A stretch of 42,341 nucleotides of DNA from Bacteroidota bacterium. Its GTDB lineage: Bacteria > Bacteroidota > Bacteroidia > Chitinophagales > Chitinophagaceae. The notes under the pieces are model-generated. The model saw only the letters and a list, made by a program, of their open reading frames with translations, was not told where the DNA came from and did not search any database. This document shows positions 1 through 7,844 of the stretch, piece after piece; the stretch's first letter is position 1, and every line of letters starts with the position of its first letter. The DNA lies in NCBI GenBank assembly GCA_963169885.1, contig CAUJFR010000039.1, positions 1 to 42,341 on the forward strand, read 5' to 3'. The translations under genes and the position numbers were made by a program.

Positions 1-85
1 GTGCCCGGGACTGGATTCGAACCAGCACATCCTTTCGAACGCCGCCACCTGAAGACGGTGCGTCTACCAATTTCGCCACCCGGGC
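1..85 (-). tRNA. tRNA-Leu (anticodon CAG)
   Basis: Read on the minus strand, the 5' acceptor strand GCCCGGG (complement of 79-85) pairs with CCCGGGC (complement of 3-9). The anticodon stem CCGTC/GGCGG encloses the loop TTCAGGT, giving anticodon CAG. The long variable arm is that of a class II tRNA, and the T-loop reads GGTTCGAATCC. The discriminator is A at position 2. The gene reaches the window edge, so whether CCA is encoded cannot be seen. Confidence 0.95.
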
Positions 86-161
86 AGCCGTTTTGCTTTA
101 TGAAACCTGGTTTTCAGTCAATTAAGTCATAAAACCGGGGCTTCAACCGGCCTTGGGGGTG

Positions 162-169
162 CAAATATA
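162..169 (-). promoter_or_regulatory. -7 box (TATATTTG), probably for tRNA-Leu
   Basis: The minus strand reads TATATTTG, an exact match to the Bacteroidota -7 consensus TAnnTTTG. It lies 76 nt upstream of the mature tRNA 5' end, between dapD and the tRNA. I did not find a convincing -33 element. Confidence 0.5.
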
Positions 170-226
170 AGGAATGTATAAATTCAATGAATCAATATTT
201 CAATTCTTCAGTTGAATATTTATTGA

Positions 227-1033
227 TCAGACACTTACATTAAAATCCCGCAACGCATCATTCAGACTGGTCTTCAGATCCGTACTCGGTTTACGCTGAC
301 CAATGATCAGGGCACAACCCACGCCATATTCACCGGCGGGAAATTTCTTGGTATAGGATCCCGGGATCACCACACTACGGGCAGGTACACGGCCCCGCAT
401 TTCAAAAGCCACCGGTCCGCTGACATCAATAATCTTAGTAGACTGGGTCAGCACCACATTGGCGCCCAGCACGGCCTCTTTTTCCACGATTACCCCTTCT
501 ACTACAATACACCGGCTGCCGATAAAACATCCATCTTCAATGATCACCGGAGAAGCCTGTAAGGGTTCCAGCACGCCCCCGATACCCACGCCACCACTCA
601 GGTGCACCCCCTTGCCGATCTGGGCACAACTGCCTACGGTAGCCCAGGTGTCCACCATAGTACCCTCGTCTACATAAGCCCCGATATTGACATAGGAAGG
701 CATCAATACCACGTTTTTTGCCAGGTAAGCTCCATAGCGCGCAACAGCATGAGGGACAGCTCTTACGCCAAGTTCTTTATAATTTTTCTTTAAGAGCATT
801 TTGTCGTAAAATTCAAATGGAGCCACATCCCAGGTCTGCATTTGCTGAATGCCGAAATACATCAGGATGGCCTGTTTAACCCATTCATTTACTTCCCAGC
901 TATATTCCCCGGGAGAAGCAACCCGGAGTCTGCCTTTGTCCACTTCTTCGATCACGGCTCTTACCGCATCACTGTACTTACTGTCTTTTAATAACTCACG
1001 GTTGGCCCATGCTTCGAGAATCAGTTCTTTCAT
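227..1033 (-). CDS. dapD: 2,3,4,5-tetrahydropyridine-2,6-dicarboxylate N-succinyltransferase
   Basis: This cytoplasmic enzyme transfers succinyl from succinyl-CoA to tetrahydrodipicolinate in the succinylase branch of lysine and meso-diaminopimelate synthesis. The 268-residue length fits the family (about 274 in E. coli). The N-terminal part is helical. The middle and C-terminal part is a left-handed beta-helix of hexapeptide repeats, seen in VNIGAYVDEGTMVDTWATVG, the run through IGKGVHLSGGVGIGG, and IEDGCFIGSRCIVVEG. The ATG start gives a normal N-terminus (MKELILEAW). A near-consensus -7 box (TATTTTCG, complement of 1050-1057) lies upstream. The gene is monocistronic; no other lysine gene is nearby. 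The family assignment is confident. Confidence 0.97.
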   Translation of the reverse strand: MKELILEAWANRELLKDSKYSDAVRAVIEEVDKGRLRVASPGEYSWEVNEWVKQAILMYFGIQQMQTWDVAPFEFYDKMLLKKNYKELGVRAVPHAVARYGAYLAKNVVLMPSYVNIGAYVDEGTMVDTWATVGSCAQIGKGVHLSGGVGIGGVLEPLQASPVIIEDGCFIGSRCIVVEGVIVEKEAVLGANVVLTQSTKIIDVSGPVAFEMRGRVPARSVVIPGSYTKKFPAGEYGVGCALIIGQRKPSTDLKTSLNDALRDFNVSV

Positions 1034-1060
1034 TGTGACGGTTTTGTTGCGAAAATAGAG

Positions 1061-1123
1061 AGAAATGGGGAATGGTGAATGGGGAATGGTGAATAGAGAG
1101 TGGAGATTGGGGAGTGGGGAGCT
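1061..1123. repeat. Heptad tandem tract, about 9 degenerate units
   Basis: Consecutive 7-mers read AGAAATG, GGGAATG, GTGAATG, GGGAATG, GTGAATA, GAGAGTG, GAGATTG, GGGAGTG, GGGAGCT. A 14-bp unit (1068-1081 and 1082-1095) is nearly duplicated. The tract fills the space between dapD and the promoter of the glycosyltransferase. It is open in the glycosyltransferase frame, but it precedes that gene's promoter, so it should not be translated. Confidence 0.85.
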
Positions 1124-1130
1124 TCCTGGT

Positions 1131-1138
1131 TATCTTTG
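1131..1138 (+). promoter_or_regulatory. -7 box (TATCTTTG) of the glycosyltransferase/tsaC operon
   Basis: An exact TAnnTTTG match ends 4 nt before the ATG at 1143. This selects the 1143 start over the longer open frame beginning at 1065 and predicts transcription beginning at or next to the start codon. Confidence 0.75.
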
Positions 1139-1142
1139 CGCC

Positions 1143-2291
1143 ATGAATATCGGGTTTGATGCAAAACGGGCTTTTCATAATGGTACGGGACTGGGACATT
1201 ACAGCCGGACATTGATCCGTTCGCTCGCCGAGTATTTCCCGGAAAATGCTTATTACCTGTTTAATCCAAAAACGTCAAACAGCTTTGATTTATCGGGTCC
1301 CCGGTTGCATGAAGTACAGCCAAGCGGCTTTTTTCAAAAATTATTCACTTCTGCCTGGCGTAGCAGTTGGGTGAAACAGGATCTGAAAAGACTGAAGATT
1401 GACCTGTATCACGGACTCAGTCATGAGATCCCGGTTGGGATACAGGATACCGGGATCAAATCGGTGGTGACCATCCACGACCTGATCCATGAACGGCATC
1501 CGGAACAATACAATGCGATCGATGTCAAAATCTATAATAAAAAGTTCAGGTATGCCTGTGCTCATGCCGATCAGGTAATTGCCATAAGTGAACAGACCAA
1601 AAGGGATATCATGGCGTTTTATGGTACACCGGAAGAGAAAATTTCCGTCTGTTACCAGAGTTGTAATCCGGCCTTTGGTCAGACCATTTCCGAACAGGAA
1701 AAAGAGCGGGTGAAAAAACAATACGGATTACCTGCACAGTATTTCCTTTATGTAGGTTCCCTGATCGAACGAAAGAACCTGCTGAATATCTGCAAAGCCC
1801 TGTTCCTGTTACGCAGTGAACTTGATATACCCCTGGTGGTAATTGGTGATGGCGGCCAATACAAACAGCAGGTTAAGGATTTTGTAAACCAGAACGGGCT
1901 GGAAAAAAAAGTGATTTTTTTGTCAGAACAGGAAGTGGCCCGTTCATCGGCTGAGTTTCGTTCCGCAGCCATATTTCCGGCTATTTACCAGTCGGCCATT
2001 GCCATGATCTATCCGTCTTTTTTTGAAGGGTTCGGAATCCCGGTCCTGGAAGCCCTGTGGAGCCGTTTACCGGTAATTACGTCCAATGTCTCCTGTCTCC
2101 CGGAAGCCGGGGGGCCAGGCGCACATTATGTGAATCCGGCTAACGCAGATGAAATTGCGGCGGGGATGATGAAAATTATTAATGATGCAGCCTATGCCGA
2201 CGAACTCCGGACGAAAGGATGGGGCCATGCACAGGAATTCACGCAACAAAAATGCGCGGCAGCTGTAATAGACGTTTATAATAAAACATGA
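1143..2291 (+). CDS. GT-B glycosyltransferase, GT4-like
   Basis: This 382-residue protein is predicted to transfer a sugar from a nucleotide-sugar donor, probably for a surface polysaccharide or glycolipid. The N-terminus MNIGFDAKRAFHNGTGLGHYSRTL has the glycine-rich acceptor-domain opening of GT4-type enzymes. The C-terminal donor domain has YFLYVGSLIERKNL, VVIGDG and the FFEGFGIPVLEA segment (EX7E-type motif). No transmembrane segment or signal peptide is seen. An in-frame extension to 1065 is only heptad repeat upstream of the promoter, so ATG 1143 is chosen. The stop overlaps the next ATG by 4 nt, indicating co-transcription and translational coupling with tsaC. Donor and acceptor cannot be told from the sequence. 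Confidence 0.9.
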   Translation: MNIGFDAKRAFHNGTGLGHYSRTLIRSLAEYFPENAYYLFNPKTSNSFDLSGPRLHEVQPSGFFQKLFTSAWRSSWVKQDLKRLKIDLYHGLSHEIPVGIQDTGIKSVVTIHDLIHERHPEQYNAIDVKIYNKKFRYACAHADQVIAISEQTKRDIMAFYGTPEEKISVCYQSCNPAFGQTISEQEKERVKKQYGLPAQYFLYVGSLIERKNLLNICKALFLLRSELDIPLVVIGDGGQYKQQVKDFVNQNGLEKKVIFLSEQEVARSSAEFRSAAIFPAIYQSAIAMIYPSFFEGFGIPVLEALWSRLPVITSNVSCLPEAGGPGAHYVNPANADEIAAGMMKIINDAAYADELRTKGWGHAQEFTQQKCAAAVIDVYNKT

Positions 2292-2857
2292 TGGATTTTG
2301 AACAGGATATCGAGAAATGTCTGGAGGTGTTGCATGCCGGCGGACTTATTTTATACCCCACTGATACCGTCTGGGGGATTGGTTGTGATGCCACCAATGA
2401 AGCCGCCGTGGCAAAAGTCTATGAGTTAAAAAAGCGATCCGACCAGAAAGCCCTGATCGTACTGGTGCCGGATGAACGGGAAATCTTAAAATATGTTTCC
2501 GGACCGGATCTTAGTCTGTTTGATTATTTGCAGGAACAGGTAAAACCCACTACCGTTGTCTATGAAGGCGCCATCGGATTTGCGGATAACCTGGTCAGTG
2601 AGGACGGCAGTATCGCCATCCGTATCTGCGAAGAACCTTTTTGTAAACACCTGCTGAAACGTTTCCGCAAACCCATTGTTTCCACTTCCGCCAATATATC
2701 CGGACAACCGGCTGCCCCTCATTTTACAGCGATCTCCGAAGAAATAAAGCAAGGGGTGGATTATGTGGTTCGTTACCGCCAGGAGGATGAGGTAAAGGCC
2801 CAGCCTTCGAAGTTGATTAAGTGGGAGGGGGGGAAGGTGGTTGTGCTACGGCCATGA
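2288..2857 (+). CDS. tsaC: L-threonylcarbamoyladenylate synthase (TsaC/YrdC family)
   Basis: The enzyme makes threonylcarbamoyl-AMP from threonine, bicarbonate and ATP, the first step of the t6A modification at position 37 of ANN-decoding tRNAs. The 189 residues correspond to the single-domain TsaC form, lacking the extra Sua5 domain. Visible family motifs are LYPTDTVWGIGCDA near the N-terminus, the KRSDQKAL segment near residue 50 and STSANISG in the second half. ATG 2288 overlaps the glycosyltransferase stop (ATGA); a second ATG follows at 2291. A run of 7 G (2827-2833) lies near the 3' end. With the CCA enzyme, miaA and tRNA-Leu nearby it forms a loose tRNA-maturation neighbourhood. Confidence 0.93.
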   Translation: MMDFEQDIEKCLEVLHAGGLILYPTDTVWGIGCDATNEAAVAKVYELKKRSDQKALIVLVPDEREILKYVSGPDLSLFDYLQEQVKPTTVVYEGAIGFADNLVSEDGSIAIRICEEPFCKHLLKRFRKPIVSTSANISGQPAAPHFTAISEEIKQGVDYVVRYRQEDEVKAQPSKLIKWEGGKVVVLRP

Positions 2858-2861
2858 TAAG

Positions 2862-2896
2862 CTAGTTAGTAGTTAGTAGTCGGTAGTTAGTAGTCA
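2862..2896. repeat. Heptad tract of the GTAGTTA family
   Basis: Five units read CTAGTTA, GTAGTTA, GTAGTCG, GTAGTTA, GTAGTCA and are followed by ACAGCCCCT. The same heptads followed by ACAACAGCCCCT recur at 25997-26052, so these are two copies of one dispersed element. Confidence 0.85.
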
Positions 2897-2920
2897 ACAG
2901 CCCCTCCTTAGAAAGCCTCC

Positions 2921-2952
2921 TTGTTAACTTGTCAACCTGTCAACCTATCAAC
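2921..2952. repeat. 8-bp tandem tract of the TTGTCAAC family
   Basis: Four octamers read TTGTTAAC, TTGTCAAC, CTGTCAAC, CTATCAAC. The tract is preceded by CC and closely matches the right arm of the inverted pair at 7682-7715. It ends just before the promoter of the CCA-adding enzyme. No opposing arm is seen here. Confidence 0.85.
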
Positions 2953-2960
2953 CTTACCAT

Positions 2961-2968
2961 TACCTTTG
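2961..2968 (+). promoter_or_regulatory. -7 box (TACCTTTG) of the CCA-adding enzyme gene
   Basis: An exact TAnnTTTG match ends 6 nt before ATG 2975. It rules out the longer frame from 2921, which is made of the octamer repeat. Confidence 0.75.
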
Positions 2969-2974
2969 CCCCGC

Positions 2975-4396
2975 ATGGATATCAATTGCACAGACAAGGA
3001 ATTATTTTACATCAATAAAGTAGGTGAAGCAGCCGCTGATCTGGGGGTGGAGACCTACCTGGTGGGGGGCTTTGTGCGGGATAAACTGCTGGGAAGAAAT
3101 ACCAAGGATGCGGATTTTGTCTGTGTGGGAGATGGGATTGCCCTGGCACATGCGGTAGCCCAACGATTCAGTCCGGCACCGCAGGTGGATTATTTTAAAA
3201 ACTTTGGTACGGCGCATATACGGGTGGACCGGGAATTTGACCTTGAATTTGTAGGGGCCCGCAAAGAGAGTTACCAATCAGAATCACGAAAGCCGGCGGT
3301 GGAACCCGGATCCATTGCGGATGACCAGGACCGCCGCGATTTTACCATCAATGCGATGGCCATCAGCCTGAACCCGGATGATTTCGGTAAACTGGTGGAT
3401 CCGTTTGAGGGACAAAAAGACCTGGCAGAAAAAATTATTCGTACTCCGCTTGAACCGGCGCAAACATTCAGCGATGATCCGTTGCGGATGATGCGGGGGA
3501 TCCGCTTTGCCACCCAGCTCGGATTCAGTATTGAGGAAAAAACCTGGCAGGGGATCATTGATAATGCCCACCGGATCCGGATCATCTCACAGGAACGCAT
3601 AACCGATGAATTGAATAAGATCATCCTGGCTCCCAAACCCTCCATCGGATTTGACCTGCTTTATAAAAGCGGGTTGTTGCAACTCATTTTTCCACCCATG
3701 GTGGAGCTGGCCGGCGCCGAGTATAAAGACGGCATGGGGCATAAGGATAATTTTTACCATACCCTCCAGGTGCTGGACAACCTCTCTGTGCATACGCCCG
3801 ATCTGTGGTTACGCTGGGCAGCCATCCTGCATGATATTGCCAAACCAGCCACCAAGCGCTTTGAAGAAGGACATGGCTGGACTTTTCATGGGCATGAAGC
3901 AGTAGGAGGGAGAATGGTGCCGAAAATTTTTGCCAAACTCAAACTGCCGCAAAATGAGAAAATGCGGCTGGTTAAAAAACTGGTCGAATTGCACCTGCGT
4001 CCGATCAGTGTGACCAAAGAAAATATCACCGATTCCGCCATCCGCCGGTTACTTTTTGATGCCGGCGATGATTTTGATGCCCTGATGATGTTGTGTGAAG
4101 CCGATATCACTTCTAAGAATAAACAAAAAGTTAAACGTTTCCTGGAGAACTTCCAGCTGGTACGGCAACGTTGTAAAGAAGTCGAGGAAAAAGACCATGT
4201 CCGCAACTGGCAGCCACCGATTACCGGGGAACTCATCATGGAAACATTCGGGTTGTCTCCTTCCAAACCAGTGGGGATAATCAAGGATGCGTTGAAAGAC
4301 GCCATGCTGGATGGCCTCATTCCCAATACCTATGAGGCAGCCTTTGCATTTATGCTTGAAAAGGCAGCGTCGATGGGGATTTTACCCGTAAAATAA
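2975..4396 (+). CDS. cca: CCA tRNA nucleotidyltransferase with HD domain
   Basis: The enzyme adds or repairs the 3' CCA end of tRNAs using CTP and ATP, in the cytoplasm. The 473 residues show the class II polymerase-beta head with YLVGGFVRD (residues 28-36) and the metal-binding acidic pair D45/D47 in TKDADF. The RRDFTINAMA segment lies near 120-129 and the DPLRMMRGIRFA helix near 168-179. A C-terminal HD phosphohydrolase domain has H286-D287 in WAAILHDIAK and HGHEAVGG near 305-312. HD fusions of this kind are common in the family and may act on 2',3'-cyclic or 3' phosphate ends. The ATG at 2975 is chosen from the promoter position. Confidence 0.94.
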   Translation: MDINCTDKELFYINKVGEAAADLGVETYLVGGFVRDKLLGRNTKDADFVCVGDGIALAHAVAQRFSPAPQVDYFKNFGTAHIRVDREFDLEFVGARKESYQSESRKPAVEPGSIADDQDRRDFTINAMAISLNPDDFGKLVDPFEGQKDLAEKIIRTPLEPAQTFSDDPLRMMRGIRFATQLGFSIEEKTWQGIIDNAHRIRIISQERITDELNKIILAPKPSIGFDLLYKSGLLQLIFPPMVELAGAEYKDGMGHKDNFYHTLQVLDNLSVHTPDLWLRWAAILHDIAKPATKRFEEGHGWTFHGHEAVGGRMVPKIFAKLKLPQNEKMRLVKKLVELHLRPISVTKENITDSAIRRLLFDAGDDFDALMMLCEADITSKNKQKVKRFLENFQLVRQRCKEVEEKDHVRNWQPPITGELIMETFGLSPSKPVGIIKDALKDAMLDGLIPNTYEAAFAFMLEKAASMGILPVK

Positions 4397-4432
4397 TTCA
4401 ATAACAAAATTCTGGCTGAAGGGGATTAATCT

Positions 4433-4440
4433 TAAATTTG
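4433..4440 (+). promoter_or_regulatory. -7 box (TAAATTTG) of the pRiA4b ORF-3-like gene
   Basis: An exact TAnnTTTG match ends 4 nt before ATG 4445, the same spacing as at 1131, 9468 and (minus strand) 8569 and 16636. Confidence 0.7.
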
Positions 4441-4444
4441 TGCT

Positions 4445-5005
4445 ATGGCCATTTTAAAATTCAGAGTCTATTTTGAGGAGGACGAAAGCGTGTACCGCGA
4501 TGTGGCAATCCGTCATACCCAGACCTTTAAGGACCTGCACGATGTCATTCTGAAAGCATACGAGTTTGACAATAAACATAAAGCGACTTTTTTCCGCAGC
4601 AATGATCATTGGTTAAGGGGCCGCGAGATCTCCCTGGAAGTATACGAAAAGGAATATAAGGCACCGCCACTGATCATGGGAGAAACTACCATCGGTTCCG
4701 AAATCCGGGATCCCAATCAGCGGTTTATCTATCTCTACGATTTTAATAAGAACTGGGGCTTCCTGGTGGAACTGATTAATGTATCCAAGGAAGAAAATCC
4801 AAAACTTACGTATCCGGCCGTGGTACGCACCGAAGGCATTGCTCCCAGCCAGTACGGTACCAAGGGCTTACTTGGCGAAAAATTTGCAGACATCGAGGAA
4901 AAGTATGACCTGACCCAGGTAGGGGAAGGCTTCGGGGAAAAAGATGAATCAGGGGAAGATGTAGCCCTCGATGAAGGAACAGCCGGGGAAGAAGAAGAGA
5001 TATAA
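4445..5005 (+). CDS. Plasmid pRiA4b ORF-3-like family protein
   Basis: This is a 186-residue cytoplasmic protein of unknown function. The first two thirds match the pRiA4b ORF-3-like family by pattern: a beta-strand opening (AILKFRVYFEEDESVYRDV), a TFKDLHDVILKAYEFDNKHKA-type helix, and YLYDFNKNWGFLVEL, resembling the family's Y-D-F-G-D-xW-x-H core. Most family members have a histidine after the tryptophan-containing turn, which is not obvious here. The last 35 or so residues are highly acidic (GEKDESGEDVALDEGTAGEEEEI) and likely disordered. The stop is immediately followed by the TTG start of miaA, so the two genes should share a transcript; a functional link to tRNA modification is untested. 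Confidence 0.8.
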   Translation: MAILKFRVYFEEDESVYRDVAIRHTQTFKDLHDVILKAYEFDNKHKATFFRSNDHWLRGREISLEVYEKEYKAPPLIMGETTIGSEIRDPNQRFIYLYDFNKNWGFLVELINVSKEENPKLTYPAVVRTEGIAPSQYGTKGLLGEKFADIEEKYDLTQVGEGFGEKDESGEDVALDEGTAGEEEEI

Positions 5006-5920
5006 TTGAATAGCACCACTCCAAAAACCGTTATTCTGATTACCGGGCCTACGGCTTCGGGTAAAACAGCTGTGGCTATTGAACTGGCCCGGGCTTATCA
5101 GGCTGAAATCATATCGGCCGACAGCCGCCAATGCTTCCAGGAAATGGCGATTGGTGTGGCCCGTCCGTCAACTGCCGAACTGGATGCCGTTCCCCATCAT
5201 TTTATTGCTTCTCATAGTATTCAAGAGGAAGTAACAGCAGCTACTTTTGAGAAATATGCCCTTGATAAAACTGCAACGCTCTTCCAGGAGAAAGACGTAG
5301 TAATCGTGGCAGGTGGGACCGGTTTATATATCCGGGCTTTTTGTGAGGGAATGGACCTGATCCCTGAAATTGATCCGGCTATCCGGCAGCAAGTGATCAG
5401 TGAGTATGAAGAAAAAGGACTTAGCTGGTTGCAATCTTTCTTACAAGAAAAGGACCCTGCCTTTTATTCCAGCGGCGAAATACAAAATCCGCAGCGAAGT
5501 ATGCGGGCGCTGGAAGTCTTTCTTTCCACGGGTAAAAGTATTCTGACCTTTCAGACAGGGAAAAAAACAAAAAGGGAATTCAATGTCATAAAAATCGGAC
5601 TTGATTTACCTAAGGAAATATTACATCAACAGATTCACCGGCGTGTTGATCAGATGATCAATACCGGACTTGAGCAGGAGGTGAAATCCTTATTGCTTTT
5701 CAGACAGCGCAATGCCTTGCAGACTGTTGGCTACACTGAAATGTTTGAGTACCTGGATGGGAAGATCAGCCTGGCGCAGGCGGTTGAAGCCATCAAAACC
5801 CATACCCGGCAATATGCCAAACGACAGCTGACCTGGTTCAGAAGAGACAAGGACATCCACTGGTTTTCACCACATGATACAGATGCTATTAAATCCTTTT
5901 TACAGACTTCAATGCATTAA
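5006..5920 (+). CDS. miaA: tRNA dimethylallyltransferase
   Basis: MiaA puts a dimethylallyl group on the N6 of A37 in tRNAs reading UNN codons. The 304 residues are the usual length. The P-loop GPTASGKT spans residues 14-21, DSRQ is at 39-42, and GGTGLYIRAF lies near residue 100. The C-terminal TRQYAKRQLTWFRRD segment is typical. The start must be non-ATG: TTG at 5006 directly follows the previous TAA (5003-5005), and no in-frame ATG precedes the P-loop. Translation probably depends on the upstream gene. The stop TAA (5918-5920) overlaps the stop of the convergent flavoprotein gene within TTAA. Confidence 0.95.
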   Translation: MNSTTPKTVILITGPTASGKTAVAIELARAYQAEIISADSRQCFQEMAIGVARPSTAELDAVPHHFIASHSIQEEVTAATFEKYALDKTATLFQEKDVVIVAGGTGLYIRAFCEGMDLIPEIDPAIRQQVISEYEEKGLSWLQSFLQEKDPAFYSSGEIQNPQRSMRALEVFLSTGKSILTFQTGKKTKREFNVIKIGLDLPKEILHQQIHRRVDQMINTGLEQEVKSLLLFRQRNALQTVGYTEMFEYLDGKISLAQAVEAIKTHTRQYAKRQLTWFRRDKDIHWFSPHDTDAIKSFLQTSMH

Positions 5921-7608
5921 ACGGTGGCTGCTACCTGTTGTACCGGTTTTGTCAATGCCGTTTCCCGGGTACAGGCATTCCACAATACATATCCACCGGA
6001 GAGGTTAAAGACTTCATTAAATCCGTTCTGCCGGAGAATACGGCTGGCCAGGTAACCTCTTAATCCGGCTTCACAATAAATATCGATGCGTTTGCCGGCG
6101 GGAATTTCATTCAACCGCTCACGGATCTCATCCACCGGAATATTCGCCGCTCCATCAATATGGCCCGCTTCAAATTCTCTCACAGTTCTGACATCTAACA
6201 GGTAACTGTTGTCATCACCATCCCCCAGGTCATTCCAGTAAAATATATTCAACCGGTCTGTTAAAATATTTTCTGCTATGAAACCAGCCATATTCACCGG
6301 ATCCTTGGCCGAAGAATAGGGAGGGGCATAGGCATGTTCAAATTCGGTAAGATCATAGATCGTGCCTTTGTTTTTAATTACAGAAGCCAGGATGTCAATC
6401 CGTTTGTCCACGCCATCATATCCTGCAATCTGGGCACTGTATAACCGGCCATTCTCCGGTGAAAAAGCGATCTGGATCGTCATTTGTTTTGCCCCGGGGT
6501 AATAACCCGCGTGAGAGCCGCTGTGATTGGTGGAAACGATATGATTGATCCCGGCCAATTTCAAATGCTTGCTGGCAGTACCGGCTGTAGCCACGGTCAT
6601 ATCAAAAACTTTTACAATCGCTGTATTGATCGAACCATTGTACAGGTGTTTATTTCCGAGTACAATATTATTGGCGGCAATTCGTCCCTGTTTATTCGCA
6701 GGTCCGGCCAGGTAAGTATTCATGGATTGTCCGGTAACCGGATTGGCAAACTCTATCGCATCTCCCACGGCATAAATATCCGGGTGGGAGGTCTGCAGGT
6801 ATTCATTCACCCAGATGCCTTTGGCCGCGCCCAGTTCAAGTCCGGCAGCTACCGCCAGCCGGGTGTCCGGCCTTACGCCGATAGACAGAATCACTACATC
6901 TGCTTCTAATACGTTACCATCTTTGAGCAATACTTTCAGGGTGTCATTTTCTTTTTCAAAACCGGTCACCGCACTGCTGAGCCGCAGGTCAACGCCTTTG
7001 GAGCGGATATGTTGCTGGGCCATGGCGGCTACCGGAAAATCAACCGGGGCCAGTATCTGGTTGCCCATTTCCACAACAGTGACACTCATGCCAAGGTCAT
7101 GCAGGTTTTCGGCCATCTCCAGTCCGATAAAACCGGCACCGATTACTACGGCACGACCGCTCTTCCGCTGGTCCACATATTGTTTGATATAGTCGGTATC
7201 TGTCACATTACGCAGGGTGAAGATGCCCGGCAGTCCAATGCCCGGAAGGGGCGGACGGATAGGTTCTGCACCTGGTGAAAGAACCAGTTTATCAAATGAT
7301 TCGGTATATTCTTCACCAGTCAGCAGGTTGCGGGCACTGACAGTCTTATTCATGGCGTCTATACCAGTCACTTCTGTGGAAATACGTACATCAATATTGA
7401 AACGGTTACGGAAAGAGGTAGCGGTTTGTACAAACAATTTATTCCGGTCACTGATCACATCACCAATATAATAAGGAAGACCGCAGTTGGCATAGGAGAT
7501 ATATTCCCCTTTTTCAAAAATAACGATCTCTGCTTTTTCATTTAATCTTCTCAGGCGGGCGGCTGCGCTGGCTCCTCCGGCTACTGCGCCTATGACAATG
7601 TACTTCAT
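5917..7608 (-). CDS. CoA-disulfide reductase-like flavoprotein with C-terminal rhodanese domain
   Basis: This predicted cytoplasmic FAD/NAD(P)H oxidoreductase is likely to reduce CoA disulfide or persulfide-type substrates. The 563 residues contain an FAD-binding N-terminus (IVIGAVAGGASAAARLRR), the single redox cysteine C42 in SYANCGLPY, an NAD(P)H Rossmann motif (VVIGAGFIGLEMAENL), the second FAD motif (IYAVGDAIE) and a dimerisation domain. The last 90 or so residues are a rhodanese domain (YLLDVRTVREFEAGHIDGAANIP) with active cysteine C512 in IYCEAGLRGY. The fusion is a known CoADR-rhodanese architecture, which supports handling of sulfane sulfur. The stop codon overlaps that of miaA. A long hairpin repeat lies upstream. 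Confidence 0.9.
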   Translation of the reverse strand: MKYIVIGAVAGGASAAARLRRLNEKAEIVIFEKGEYISYANCGLPYYIGDVISDRNKLFVQTATSFRNRFNIDVRISTEVTGIDAMNKTVSARNLLTGEEYTESFDKLVLSPGAEPIRPPLPGIGLPGIFTLRNVTDTDYIKQYVDQRKSGRAVVIGAGFIGLEMAENLHDLGMSVTVVEMGNQILAPVDFPVAAMAQQHIRSKGVDLRLSSAVTGFEKENDTLKVLLKDGNVLEADVVILSIGVRPDTRLAVAAGLELGAAKGIWVNEYLQTSHPDIYAVGDAIEFANPVTGQSMNTYLAGPANKQGRIAANNIVLGNKHLYNGSINTAIVKVFDMTVATAGTASKHLKLAGINHIVSTNHSGSHAGYYPGAKQMTIQIAFSPENGRLYSAQIAGYDGVDKRIDILASVIKNKGTIYDLTEFEHAYAPPYSSAKDPVNMAGFIAENILTDRLNIFYWNDLGDGDDNSYLLDVRTVREFEAGHIDGAANIPVDEIRERLNEIPAGKRIDIYCEAGLRGYLASRILRQNGFNEVFNLSGGYVLWNACTRETALTKPVQQVAATV

Positions 7609-7629
7609 GTGGTGCTTTTATTTGTAATG

Positions 7630-7715
7630 GTTGAAAGGTTGAGAAGTTGACAGGTTGACAAGGTATGTACTAAGGAAACTTCCTTGTCAACTTGTCAACT
7701 TATCAACTTGTCAAC
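7630..7715. repeat. Inverted pair of 8-bp tandem tracts, about 34-bp arms
   Basis: The left arm (7630-7663) is GTTGAAAG, GTTGAGAA, GTTGACAG, GTTGACAA plus GG. The right arm (7682-7715) is CC plus TTGTCAAC, TTGTCAAC, TTATCAAC, TTGTCAAC. Aligned as an inverted repeat they differ at 4 of 34 positions around an 18-nt loop. RNA from either strand could fold into a long hairpin. It sits between pdxJ and the flavoprotein gene, both on the minus strand. No U-tract makes it a standard terminator. The remainder of 7609-7844 shows no gene. Confidence 0.88.
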
Positions 7716-7844
7716 TTCATTTGACTCAGCAAAAGAATACCATAAATACACAACGGAATGTAACCTTGGTTACGCAAGTGGGGAGGAGCAGGCAGGGAAC
7801 AGTATGATTTTCGTCATATGCGTTGTCCGGTCATCGTGCCCGAC

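Noticed and set aside
1065-1142. N-terminal extension of the glycosyltransferase
   Set aside because: It is encoded by a heptad repeat and lies upstream of or across the promoter; the protein family begins at MNIGFDAKR.
2921-2974. N-terminal extension of the CCA-adding enzyme
   Set aside because: It is encoded by an octamer repeat and the -7 box; the start at 2975 fits the promoter.
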